Shown here one piece after another: positions 1 through 7,771 of a DNA stretch of 64,000 nt. Numbering within the stretch: the stretch's first letter is position 1; each line of letters begins with the position of its first letter. The translations under genes and the position numbers were made by a program. The DNA lies in contig NZ_JACJGM010000008.1 of assembly GCF_015024225.1 (NCBI RefSeq), positions 62,001 to 126,000 of the forward strand, given 5' to 3'. This DNA comes from Nocardioides lijunqiniae. Lineage in GTDB: Bacteria > Actinomycetota > Actinomycetes > Propionibacteriales > Nocardioidaceae. The notes under the pieces are model-generated. The model did no database searches and was not told where the DNA came from. It was given only the letters and a program-made list of their open reading frames with translations.

Positions 1-677
1 ACCTCCGGCTCGCTGAACGGCGCGGTCGTGTGCCAGTCGCCGCCGCCCTTGCCGTCGCCCGCCCAGATCACCGGCGGGTTCAGGCACTCCTCGATGGTGG
101 TCCACATCGAGAACGACGGCGCGAAGACCTCGTGGCCGTCGTCGTCGGTGACGACGAGGTTGGCGCCGTCGCGAGTGCCGAGCTCGTCGATCTCGCTGAA
201 GAGGTGGTCGGCGGCGTAGCGCGCGAACACGTCGGAGAGCCCCGGCTCGACGCCGATGCCCACGAGCGCCAGGCGCCCGGCCCGCTCCCAGGTGTCGGCC
301 ACCGCGAACTGCTCGTCGCCGAGCTTGACGCCGCACTGCTCGTACGGCGCCTCGGGATGCGGCTTGGAGAGCGACATGGCCATGTCGAGGTAGTCCGCGC
401 CGGCCTCGAAGGCCCCCTCGAACACCGGCATGTCGAAGACCGGGTCGACGGCGTTCATCACGTGGGTGATGCGGTGCTCGCGACACAGGGCCGTCACCGA
501 GGCCGCGTCGGAGGCGTCGATGCGCGCGGCGACGTAGCGGCCGTCGGTGGCGGCGGTGCGCTGCGCCTTCGCCTCGTCGTAGTCGGCGATGACGATCGTC
601 TCGAAGAAGTCGCGCCGCGCGGCGATCGCGGTGAACGCCGCCCCGACGCCGCCGGCGCCGACCAGGAGGATCCGCAC
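1..677 (-). CDS. Saccharopine dehydrogenase-family oxidoreductase (C-terminus beyond window)
   Basis: Only the first 225 residues are in the window. From the GTG start there is a Rossmann dinucleotide-binding stretch, RILLVGAGGVGAAF (residues 2-15), and later DYLDMAM and GIGVEPGLSD, which are typical of the saccharopine dehydrogenase NAD(P)-binding family. That family includes saccharopine, carboxynorspermidine and homospermidine-type enzymes that act on imines formed from amines. The start lies one base after the stop of the upstream aldehyde dehydrogenase, so the two are very likely cotranscribed and translationally coupled. A role in polyamine-derived metabolism is inferred from the surrounding transport and oxidation genes. 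The substrate cannot be read from the sequence. Confidence 0.8.
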   Translation of the reverse strand, partial: MRILLVGAGGVGAAFTAIAARRDFFETIVIADYDEAKAQRTAATDGRYVAARIDASDAASVTALCREHRITHVMNAVDPVFDMPVFEGAFEAGADYLDMAMSLSKPHPEAPYEQCGVKLGDEQFAVADTWERAGRLALVGIGVEPGLSDVFARYAADHLFSEIDELGTRDGANLVVTDDDGHEVFAPSFSMWTTIEECLNPPVIWAGDGKGGGDWHTTAPFSEPE

Positions 678-678
678 G

Positions 679-2115
679 TCAGTCCTGACCGATGTAGGAC
701 ATCACGTGCTTGATGCGGGTGTAGTCCTCGAGGCCGTACATGGAGAGGTCCTTGCCGTAGCCGGAGTGCTTGAAGCCGCCGTGCGGCATCTCGGAGATGA
801 AGGGGATGTGGGTGTTGATCCACACGACGCCGAAGTCCAGCCCCTTGGACATCCGCATCGCCCGGGCGTGGTCGCGGGTCCAGACGCTCGAGGACAGGCC
901 GTACTCGACGCCGTTGGCCCAGCGCAGGGCCTCGGCCTCGTCGGTGAACTTCTGCACGGTCATGACCGGCCCGAAGATCTCTTGCTGGACCTGCTCGTCG
1001 TCCTGCCGCAGGCCGGAGACCACGGTCGGCTCGTAGAAGTAGCCCGCGCTGCCCTGGCGCGCGCCTCCTGTCTGCAGCGTCGCGTGGTCGGGCAGCCGGT
1101 CGACCATGCCGCTCACGCGGGCGAGCTGGTCGGCGTTGTTGAGCGGGCCGTAGTAGGTGTCCTCGGCGTCGGGCATCCCGGTCCTCATCCCGCGGGCGGC
1201 CTCGGCCAGCGCGGCGACGAACTCGTCGTGGATGCCCGGCGCGACCAGCACGCGGGTGGCGGCGGTGCAGTCCTGGCCGCCGTTGAAGAGGCCGGCGCCG
1301 GCGATGCCCTCGGCCGCCTTCGCGATGTCGGCGTCGTCGAAGACGATGCAGGGCGCCTTGCCACCGAGCTCGAGGTGGACGCGCTTGAGGTCCTTGGCCG
1401 CGGAGGCGGCGACCTCCATGCCGGCGCGCACCGAGCCGGTGATCGCGACCATCTGCGGGGTCTGGTGCTCGACCAGCAGCCGCCCGGTGTCGCGGTCGCC
1501 GCAGACCACGTTGAGCACGCCCGCCGGCAGGAACTCCTGGGCCAGCTCGGCCAGCAGCGTCGAGCTCGCGGGCGTGGTGTCGCTGGGCTTGAGGACGATC
1601 GTGTTGCCGCCGGCGAGGGCCGGCGCGATCTTCCAGATCATCATCAGCAGCGGGTAGTTCCAGGGCGTCACCTGGCCGACCACCCCGACCGGCTCGCGGC
1701 GGACCCACGAGGTGTGGTCGGCCATGTACTCGCCCGCCGAGCGGCCCTCGAGCACGCGGGCGGCCCCGGCGAAGAACTTGAAGTGGTCCGAGGCGTACGG
1801 CATCTCCTCGTCCATGGTCAGCCCCAGCGGCTTGCCGGTGTCCTTGCACTCGACGGCGTTGATCTCCTCCACCCGCTCCTCGATGGCGGTGGCGATCCTC
1901 AGCAGCGCGTTGGAGCGGTCCTGCGGCGTCGCGCCGCCCCAGCCGGGGAACGCCTCGGCGGCAGCGGCATAGGCACGGTCGACGTCCTCGGCGCCCGAGC
2001 GGGGCGCCTGCGCGTAGACCTCCCCCGTGGTCGGGTCGACGATGTCGTAGGTCTCCCCGGAGACGCTGTCGACGAGCTCGCCGTTGATGACATTGCGGAA
2101 CGACTGGTCGGCCAT
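679..2115 (-). CDS. Aldehyde dehydrogenase, gamma-aminobutyraldehyde dehydrogenase type
   Basis: A 478-residue NAD(P)+-dependent aldehyde dehydrogenase of normal family length. The oxyanion-hole Asn is in PWNYP (N153), the cofactor Lys in LKPS (K176), the general base Glu in LELGG (E249) and the catalytic Cys in GGQDCTAA (C283). Overall it resembles PatD/Prr-type enzymes that oxidise 4-aminobutyraldehyde to GABA in putrescine breakdown; this specificity is inferred from resemblance and context. The ATG has no Shine-Dalgarno sequence, but TAGGCT lies exactly 6 bases upstream (2122-2127), which suggests a leaderless transcript. A putative operator (2137-2151) overlaps where the -35 element should be. 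It is the first gene of an operon with the saccharopine dehydrogenase-like gene. Confidence 0.88.
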   Translation of the reverse strand: MADQSFRNVINGELVDSVSGETYDIVDPTTGEVYAQAPRSGAEDVDRAYAAAAEAFPGWGGATPQDRSNALLRIATAIEERVEEINAVECKDTGKPLGLTMDEEMPYASDHFKFFAGAARVLEGRSAGEYMADHTSWVRREPVGVVGQVTPWNYPLLMMIWKIAPALAGGNTIVLKPSDTTPASSTLLAELAQEFLPAGVLNVVCGDRDTGRLLVEHQTPQMVAITGSVRAGMEVAASAAKDLKRVHLELGGKAPCIVFDDADIAKAAEGIAGAGLFNGGQDCTAATRVLVAPGIHDEFVAALAEAARGMRTGMPDAEDTYYGPLNNADQLARVSGMVDRLPDHATLQTGGARQGSAGYFYEPTVVSGLRQDDEQVQQEIFGPVMTVQKFTDEAEALRWANGVEYGLSSSVWTRDHARAMRMSKGLDFGVVWINTHIPFISEMPHGGFKHSGYGKDLSMYGLEDYTRIKHVMSYIGQD

Positions 2116-2136
2116 GCGGGGAGCCTAGTGACAGAA

Positions 2137-2151
2137 CAACGGAATCTGTAG
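2137..2151 (-). promoter_or_regulatory. Putative operator, copy A
   Basis: The plus-strand sequence CAACGGAATCTGTAG matches two other intergenic sites (3856-3870 and 13282-13296). It also sits inside a small inverted repeat, ACAGA...TCTGT. It lies about 10 bases upstream of the TAGGCT -10 box of the aldehyde dehydrogenase gene, so a bound protein would cover the -35 position, consistent with repression. The neighbouring Lrp/AsnC protein is the obvious candidate ligand, by inference. Confidence 0.5.
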
Positions 2152-2185
2152 GGGCACAGCACCCTTTCCCACGGATCTCGTCGAC

Positions 2186-3820
2186 TCAGGCCTCGTAGAC
2201 GGGTGTTCCGTCGATCCAGGTCGACACGACGCGAGCGGAGCCGATCTCGTCGGCCGGTCCGGCGAACGGGTCGCGGTCGAGCACGACCAGGTCGGCCACG
2301 GCCCCCGGTGCGAGCCGGCCGGCGTCGTCGCGGTGGTTCACCCAGGCGCTGCCGGAGGTGTAGGCGGCGAAGGCCGTCGCCAGGTCGAGCGCCTGGTGCG
2401 GCAGGAACGGCTCGTCGCCGGCGCGTCCGCTCTCGCCGTACGCCGTGCGCGTGACGGCCGTGTGGATCGCCTGGAGCGGGTCGGGCGTGCTCACCGGCCA
2501 GTCGCTGCCCGCGACCAGGCGGGCCCCGGCGCGGTGCAGGTCGCCGAACGGGTACTGCCACCCGGCGCGCTCCTCACCGAGGAACGGAAGCGTCAGCTCG
2601 ACCATCTGCTCGTCCAGGCAGGCCCAGAGCGCCTGGATGTTGGCGGCCACGCCGAGCCGGCCGAAGCGCGGCACGTCGTCGGGGTGCACCAGCTGGAGGT
2701 GGGCGACCTGGTGGCGCCGGTCGTGGGCCGGGTCGAGCCCCTCGAAGGCGTCCAGCGCCTCACGGACCCCGCGGTCGCCGATGCCGTGGACGTGCACCTG
2801 GAAGCCCTCCGCATCGAGCCGGGCGACGTGGCGGCGCAGGGCGGCGGGGTCGACGAAGGAGTGGCCGGTGCTGTCGGTGGCGTGCCCGCAGCGGTCGAGG
2901 TACGGCGTGAGCAGCGCCGCCGTGCCATTCTCCGCGACGCCGTCCTGCATGACCTTGACGCTGGTCGCCCGGAAGCGTCCGTGGGTGTAGGCCTCGCGCC
3001 GGGCGACGAGGTCGGCCACCTGCTCCTCACCACGCTCGCGGTCCCACCACAGCGCCCCGACGACGTGGGCGGTCAGGTCGCCGCGCCGGGCGGCGCGCAG
3101 GTAGGTGGGACCGGGGTCGTCCATCCCGGCGTAGGAGCCGACGATCGCGTCCTGCCAGCCGGTGACGCCGAGGCTGTGCAGGTAGGACTGGCCGGCGAGC
3201 AGCGCGCGGTAGTACTCCTCCTCGCTCGTCGCCGGGGCGTGCTGCGCCACGGCGTGCATCGCGCCCTCGTGCAGGGTGCCGGTGGGCCGGCCGTCGGCGT
3301 CGCGCTCGAAGCGGCCGTGAGGCGGGTCGGGGGTCGAGGCGTCGACGCCGGCGAGCTGGAGCGCGCGGGAGTTGACCCAGGCGCCGTGGTGGTCGCGGTT
3401 GGGCAGGAACACCGGCCGGTCGGGCACGACCCGGTCGAGGTCGGCCGCGGTGGGGTTGCCGCCCGGGAATGCCGACATCGCCCAGCCGCCGCCGAGGATC
3501 CACGGCAGCTCGGGGTGCTCACGGGCGTAGGCGCCGATGTGGGCGAGGTAGGCGTCGCGGTCGTCGAGCTCGGAGAGGTCGCAGCGGATCCGCTCCAGCC
3601 CGCCCTGCACCGCGTGCACGTGGGCGTCGACGAACCCCGGCGCGAGCAGCCCGCCGGCCAGGTCGACCCGCGCGGCGCCGGGCACGTCCGGCACGTCGTC
3701 GCCCAGGACGACGTCGGCGACCCGGCCGTCCCGCACGACGACGGCGCCGCGACCGGCGTACCCGGTGCCGGTGGAGGTACCGGTGAAGAGGGCGCCGCCG
3801 TGCAGGACCGTCGTCGTCAT
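2186..3820 (-). CDS. Amidohydrolase family protein (YtcJ-like)
   Basis: A 544-residue metal-dependent amidohydrolase of the YtcJ/exoenzyme-regulatory type. The first metal-binding motif HxH is at H67-V-H69 (VDAHVHA), preceded by the usual small N-terminal beta-sandwich and GGLLAPGFVDAHVH strand. Further conserved histidines occur in VHVHGIGDR and VAHLQLVHPDD, and the last metal-site Asp is in GSDWPV. Such enzymes hydrolyse amide or related C-N bonds, but individual substrates are rarely known. It is transcribed away from the aminotransferase gene, and the shared intergenic region holds the operator at 3856-3870. A weak -10 (TAGACA) 6 bases before ATG suggests leaderless expression. Its role in amine catabolism is inferred from location only. 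Confidence 0.82.
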   Translation of the reverse strand: MTTTVLHGGALFTGTSTGTGYAGRGAVVVRDGRVADVVLGDDVPDVPGAARVDLAGGLLAPGFVDAHVHAVQGGLERIRCDLSELDDRDAYLAHIGAYAREHPELPWILGGGWAMSAFPGGNPTAADLDRVVPDRPVFLPNRDHHGAWVNSRALQLAGVDASTPDPPHGRFERDADGRPTGTLHEGAMHAVAQHAPATSEEEYYRALLAGQSYLHSLGVTGWQDAIVGSYAGMDDPGPTYLRAARRGDLTAHVVGALWWDRERGEEQVADLVARREAYTHGRFRATSVKVMQDGVAENGTAALLTPYLDRCGHATDSTGHSFVDPAALRRHVARLDAEGFQVHVHGIGDRGVREALDAFEGLDPAHDRRHQVAHLQLVHPDDVPRFGRLGVAANIQALWACLDEQMVELTLPFLGEERAGWQYPFGDLHRAGARLVAGSDWPVSTPDPLQAIHTAVTRTAYGESGRAGDEPFLPHQALDLATAFAAYTSGSAWVNHRDDAGRLAPGAVADLVVLDRDPFAGPADEIGSARVVSTWIDGTPVYEA

Positions 3821-3855
3821 GCGGCATGTCTAGCAGGCTCCAGGACGGCTCGGAG

Positions 3856-3870
3856 CAACGGATTCCGTCG
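3856..3870 (+). promoter_or_regulatory. Putative operator, copy B
   Basis: The sequence CAACGGATTCCGTCG contains the 11-base near-perfect palindrome ACGGA-T-TCCGT. It lies between the divergent amidohydrolase and aminotransferase genes. It is identical at 13 of 15 positions to copy C beside the Lrp gene. Relative to the amidohydrolase -10 it lies just upstream of the expected -35, a position that would suit an activator. Confidence 0.55.
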
Positions 3871-3933
3871 AAATGAGCCCGCGTGACCCCGGATCCGCTT
3901 GCTCCTGGGGCGCGAGACGCGCACCATGGTCAC

Positions 3934-5322
3934 ATGAGCATGGACAACGAGCAGCTGCAGCGCGCCGCCAAGGACCACCTGTGGATGCACTTCACCCGGC
4001 ACGGCTCCTACGCGGAGGCCGACGTCCCGGTGATCGTGCGCGGCGAGGGCGCCTACATCTGGGACAGCAACGGCAAGCGCTACCTCGACGCGCTGGCCGG
4101 CCTGTTCGTCTCGCAGCTGGGCCACGGTCGCACCGAGCTGGTCGAGGCGGCCGCCAAGCAGGCCCAGGAGCTGGCGTTCATGCCGCTGTGGTCCTACGCC
4201 CACCCCAGTGCCATCGAGCTCGCCGACAAGGTGGCGTCGTACGCACCGGGCGACCTCAACCGCGTCTTCTTCACCAGCGGCGGCGGCGAGGCCGTCGAGA
4301 CCGCCTGGAAGCTCGCCAAGAACTACTTCAAGCTCACCGGCAAGCCGATGAAGCACAAGGTGATCAGCCGCTCCATCGCCTACCACGGCACCACCCAGGG
4401 CGCGCTCTCCATCACCGGCCTGCCGCTGCTCAAGCAGCAGTTCGAGCCGCTGGTGCCCTCGACGTTCCGGGTGCCCAACACCAACTCCTACCGCGCCGAC
4501 GAGATCACCGGCGGCTTCCTCGACGGCAGCGACCCCGAGGCCTTCGGCCGGTGGGCCGCCGACCAGATCGCCGTGGCCATCGAGGCCGAGGGACCCGACA
4601 CCGTCGCGGCCGTCTTCCTCGAGCCGGTGCAGAACGCCGGCGGCTGCTTCCCGCCGCCCCCGGGCTACTTCCAGCGGGTGCGCGAGATCTGCGACGAGTA
4701 CGACGTCCTGCTGGTCTCCGACGAGGTCATCTGCGCCTTCGGGCGGCTGGGCCACATGTTCGGCTCGGAGCGCTACGGCTACCAGCCCGACATGATCACC
4801 TGCGCCAAGGGCCTCACCTCCGGCTACGCCCCCCTCGGCGCGATGATCGCATCGGACAGGCTGATGGAGCCCTTCCTGGAGCCCGGCGCGATGTTCGCCC
4901 ACGGCTACACCTTCGGCGGCCACCCGGTCTCGACGGCGGTCGGCCTGCGCAACCTCGAGCTCTTCGAGGAGGAGAACGTCCTCGAGCACGTCCGCACGAA
5001 CGAGCCGAGCTTCCGCGCGACGCTCGAGCGCCTCAAGGACCTGCCGATCGTGGGCGACGTCCGCGGCGACGGGTACTTCTACGGCATCGAGCTCGTCAAG
5101 GACAAGGACACCAAGGAGACCTTCACCGCCGAGGAGTGCGAGCGCCTGCTGTTCGGCTTCGTCTCCAAGACGCTCTACCACGAGGGCCTCTACTGCCGCG
5201 CCGACGACCGCGGCGACCCGGTCGTCCAGCTCGCTCCCCCGCTCATCGCCGACCAGTCGCACTTCGACGAGATGGAGCAGATCCTGCGCGTCGTCCTCGA
5301 CAAGGCGTACACGCTGCTCTGA
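3934..5322 (+). CDS. Class III (aspartate family) PLP-dependent aminotransferase
   Basis: A 462-residue omega-aminotransferase. PLP contacts are visible as SGGGEA (about residues 115-120), YHGTT (150-154), the ring-nitrogen Asp in LVSDEV (D263) and the Schiff-base Lys in CAKGLTSGY (K292). The family includes putrescine-pyruvate, GABA and beta-alanine-pyruvate aminotransferases, and the neighbouring pot genes and aldehyde dehydrogenases fit a diamine or omega-amino acid substrate. I chose the ATG at 3934 over an upstream GTG at 3883. The family N-terminus (LWMHFTRHG) begins soon after it, and a -10-like CACCAT stands 6 bases before it. The product aldehyde could be passed to the dehydrogenases encoded nearby (inference). 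Confidence 0.88.
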   Translation: MSMDNEQLQRAAKDHLWMHFTRHGSYAEADVPVIVRGEGAYIWDSNGKRYLDALAGLFVSQLGHGRTELVEAAAKQAQELAFMPLWSYAHPSAIELADKVASYAPGDLNRVFFTSGGGEAVETAWKLAKNYFKLTGKPMKHKVISRSIAYHGTTQGALSITGLPLLKQQFEPLVPSTFRVPNTNSYRADEITGGFLDGSDPEAFGRWAADQIAVAIEAEGPDTVAAVFLEPVQNAGGCFPPPPGYFQRVREICDEYDVLLVSDEVICAFGRLGHMFGSERYGYQPDMITCAKGLTSGYAPLGAMIASDRLMEPFLEPGAMFAHGYTFGGHPVSTAVGLRNLELFEEENVLEHVRTNEPSFRATLERLKDLPIVGDVRGDGYFYGIELVKDKDTKETFTAEECERLLFGFVSKTLYHEGLYCRADDRGDPVVQLAPPLIADQSHFDEMEQILRVVLDKAYTLL

Positions 5323-5353
5323 GCGTGGGGCGGTCTCGTGGTTCCATGACGCG

Positions 5354-6139
5354 GTGACCGGCGACCAGAGCGACCTCGACCTCGCGGTGGCTGCCGCGCG
5401 GGCGGGCGCCGACGTGCTGACGGCGATGTACGGCTCCGTGCTCGCGCGTGAGCAGAAGAGCGCCACCGACTTCGCCACCGCCGCCGACCTCGCGTCCGAG
5501 CGCGCCATCCTGGACGTCATCCGCGCGGCCCGGCCCGGGGACGGCTTCGTCGGCGAGGAGATGGGCGAGGTCGGAACCGGCGACGCCGAGCGGGTGTGGC
5601 TGGTGGACCCGTTGTGCGGCACGCTCAACTTCGCCGCGGTGACCCCGGCCTTCTCCGTCAACGTCGCCCTGTCCCACGCCGGTTCGACGACGACTGCCGC
5701 CGTCAGCCATCCGCCGAGCGGCGAGGTCTACTGGGCCGGTGACGGCTCCTTCGGGATGCTCGGTCGGGACGGCGGGCAGGACCCCGGCCGCAACCAGCTC
5801 GTCGACATCAACGCTGACGGACCGCTCGACCGCCCGTTCGTCGGCGCCCAGCTCGCCGCCGACCCGGGCTTCCGCTCCCGGTTCAGCCCGCGGGTCGAGT
5901 CGACGACGCTCGCGCTGGCCTGGGTCGCGGCGGGCCAGCGTCTCGGCTACGTCACCGACGGCCGGCACCGCGACAGCGTGCACTTCGCGGCGGGCATCGC
6001 CCTCTGCCAGGCGGCCGGCTGCGTGGTCACGGACTTCGACGGCGAGGCGGTCCACACCGGCCCCGGCATCATCGCCGCGGCCGACACCGCCACTCACGCG
6101 GCGCTCCTCGAGCTCGTCGCGCGGCACCGGCCGGCCTGA
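5354..6139 (+). CDS. Inositol monophosphatase-fold protein with altered metal ligands
   Basis: A 261-residue protein of the IMPase/FIG superfamily, normal in length. The first metal Glu is kept in VGEEMG. The signature normally reads DPxDGTxNF but here is DPLCGTLNF, so the second metal Asp is Cys. The C-terminal WDxAAG motif reads VHFAAG, so its Asp is His. Both changes are clear in the codons (TGC and CAC). Canonical Mg2+-dependent phosphatase activity is therefore doubtful. The protein may have a different metal or substrate, or may only bind. The GTG start lies 31 bases after the aminotransferase stop, so the two probably share a transcript. Its place in the amine region is unexplained. 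Confidence 0.78.
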   Translation: MTGDQSDLDLAVAAARAGADVLTAMYGSVLAREQKSATDFATAADLASERAILDVIRAARPGDGFVGEEMGEVGTGDAERVWLVDPLCGTLNFAAVTPAFSVNVALSHAGSTTTAAVSHPPSGEVYWAGDGSFGMLGRDGGQDPGRNQLVDINADGPLDRPFVGAQLAADPGFRSRFSPRVESTTLALAWVAAGQRLGYVTDGRHRDSVHFAAGIALCQAAGCVVTDFDGEAVHTGPGIIAAADTATHAALLELVARHRPA

Positions 6140-6163
6140 GGGCCGCCGTACCCGGTGGGCGCG

Positions 6164-6259
6164 GGCAGTTTCCCCAAGGTATGTCCCTGGAGCGTCACTT
6201 CCCTCGGTCTGCAGCCCCGGGGAAGTGACGCTTCGCCTGCATGCCTTGGTGAAACTGCC
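6164..6259. repeat. 96-bp nested palindrome between convergent genes
   Basis: All arms share one centre, the CTGCAG at 6209-6214. The inner arms GCGTCACTTCCC (6192-6203) and GGGAAGTGACGC (6220-6231) pair perfectly. The outer arms GGCAGTTT (from 6164) and AAACTGCC (to 6259), with the adjoining CCAAGG blocks, also pair with few mismatches. It lies between two converging genes and may be a bidirectional terminator, but it is longer than needed and lacks a clear T-tract. A mobile palindromic repeat is the alternative. Confidence 0.7.
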
Positions 6260-6263
6260 GGCG

Positions 6264-7760
6264 CTACGTGTGCTGCGGGAAGCCGAGGTCGACCCCGGGC
6301 CGCGGCGCGTCCGGGGACGGCCAGCGCGAGGTGACGACCTTGCCGCGCGTGAAGAAGTGGACGCCCTCGGTGCCGTGGGCGTGGGTGTCGCCGAAGAGCG
6401 AGGACTTCCAGCCGCCGAAGGAGTAGTAGGCCATCGGCACGGGGATCGGGACGTTGATGCCGACCATCCCCACCTCGACCTCGCGCTGGAAGCGCCGGGC
6501 CGCACCGCCGTCGTGGGTGAAGATCGCGGTGCCGTTGCCATAGGGGTTGGCGTTGACGAGCGCCAGCGCGTCGTCGTACGTCGCCACCCGCACGACCGAC
6601 AGCACCGGGCCGAAGATCTCCTCGTCGTAGACCGCCATCCCGGGCTCGACCCGGTCGAAGAGCGTCGGCCCGAGCCAGAAGCCGCCGGGCTCGCCGGTCG
6701 GCACGACCTCGCGGCCGTCGACCACGAGCGACGCCCCGGCGGCGACGCCCGCCTCGACGTAGGAGGCCACCTTGTCGCGGTGCGCGCCGGTGACCAGTGG
6801 GCCCATGTCGCAGCCGCGGCGGCCGTCGCCGGTCACCAGCGCCGACATCCGCGAGGCGATGAGCGGCACCAGCGCGTCGGCCACCGGGTCGACGCAGACC
6901 AGCGCCGAGACGGCCATGCAGCGCTCACCGGCCGAGCCGAAGCCGGCGGAGACGGCCGCGTCGGCGGCGGACTCGAGGTCGGCGTCGGGGAGGACGACCA
7001 TGTGGTTCTTGGCGCCGCCGAGGGCCTGGACGCGCTTGCCGTGCGCCGTGCCGGTCTCGTAGACGTAGCGCGCGACCGGCGTCGACCCGACGAACGACAC
7101 CGCCTTGACGTCGGGGTGCGTGAGCAGGCCGTCGACCGCGACCTTGTCGCCCTGCAGCACGGAGAAGACGCCGGCGGGCAGTCCCGCCTCGGCCCACAGC
7201 TCGGCGAGCAGGAGCGAGGCCGAGGGGTCCTTCTCCGACGGCTTGAGCACCACGGCGTTGCCGCACGCGATCGCGACCGGCACGAACCACAGCGGCACCA
7301 TCGCCGGGAAGTTGAACGGCGAGACGACCCCGACGACCCCCAGCGGCTGCCGGATCGAGTAGACGTCGACGCCGGTGGACACGCCGTCGCTGAAGCCGCC
7401 CTTGAGCAGGTGCGGCGCCCCGCACGCGAACTCCACCACCTCCAGCCCGCGCTGCACCTCCCCCAGCGCGTCGTCGAGCACCTTGCCGTGCTCGGCGGTG
7501 ATCGCCTCCGCGACCTCGGAGCGACGTCGCGCCAGCACCTCGCGGAACGCGAAGAGGACCGACGTACGCCGCGACAGCGAGGCCGCCGCCCACTCCCGCC
7601 CGGCCTCGGCCGCGGCGGCCACGACCGACTCGACGTCCTCGGCCGAGGCCAGGGCGACCTGCCGGGCCACCTGCCCGGTGGCCGGGTCGTAGACGTCGCC
7701 GAGCCGCTCGCCGGTGCCGGCCCAGGGCTCGCCGGCCCGCCAGTGGGTGATCACGTCCAT
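6264..7760 (-). CDS. mmsA: Methylmalonate-semialdehyde dehydrogenase (CoA-acylating)
   Basis: A 498-residue aldehyde dehydrogenase with the MMSDH pattern: SPFNFP (N150), catalytic Cys in GERCMAV (C281), and ALGGAKNH in place of the usual LELGG, so the general-base Glu is absent as expected for a CoA-dependent enzyme. The family converts malonate or methylmalonate semialdehyde to acetyl- or propionyl-CoA. In this setting it could complete oxidation of beta-alanine formed from polyamines (inference). I chose ATG 7760 because GGGAG precedes it by about 8 bases. ATG 7775 overlaps the upstream stop as ATGA and is the alternative. It is the last gene of the potDABC operon. Confidence 0.9.
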   Translation of the reverse strand: MDVITHWRAGEPWAGTGERLGDVYDPATGQVARQVALASAEDVESVVAAAAEAGREWAAASLSRRTSVLFAFREVLARRRSEVAEAITAEHGKVLDDALGEVQRGLEVVEFACGAPHLLKGGFSDGVSTGVDVYSIRQPLGVVGVVSPFNFPAMVPLWFVPVAIACGNAVVLKPSEKDPSASLLLAELWAEAGLPAGVFSVLQGDKVAVDGLLTHPDVKAVSFVGSTPVARYVYETGTAHGKRVQALGGAKNHMVVLPDADLESAADAAVSAGFGSAGERCMAVSALVCVDPVADALVPLIASRMSALVTGDGRRGCDMGPLVTGAHRDKVASYVEAGVAAGASLVVDGREVVPTGEPGGFWLGPTLFDRVEPGMAVYDEEIFGPVLSVVRVATYDDALALVNANPYGNGTAIFTHDGGAARRFQREVEVGMVGINVPIPVPMAYYSFGGWKSSLFGDTHAHGTEGVHFFTRGKVVTSRWPSPDAPRPGVDLGFPQHT

Positions 7761-7771
7761 CGCTGTCTCCC

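Noticed and set aside
3883-3933. GTG 3883 as start of the aminotransferase
   Set aside because: The extra 17 residues are not family-like, and the -10-like CACCAT placed 6 bases before ATG 3934 agrees with the start pattern of other genes here.
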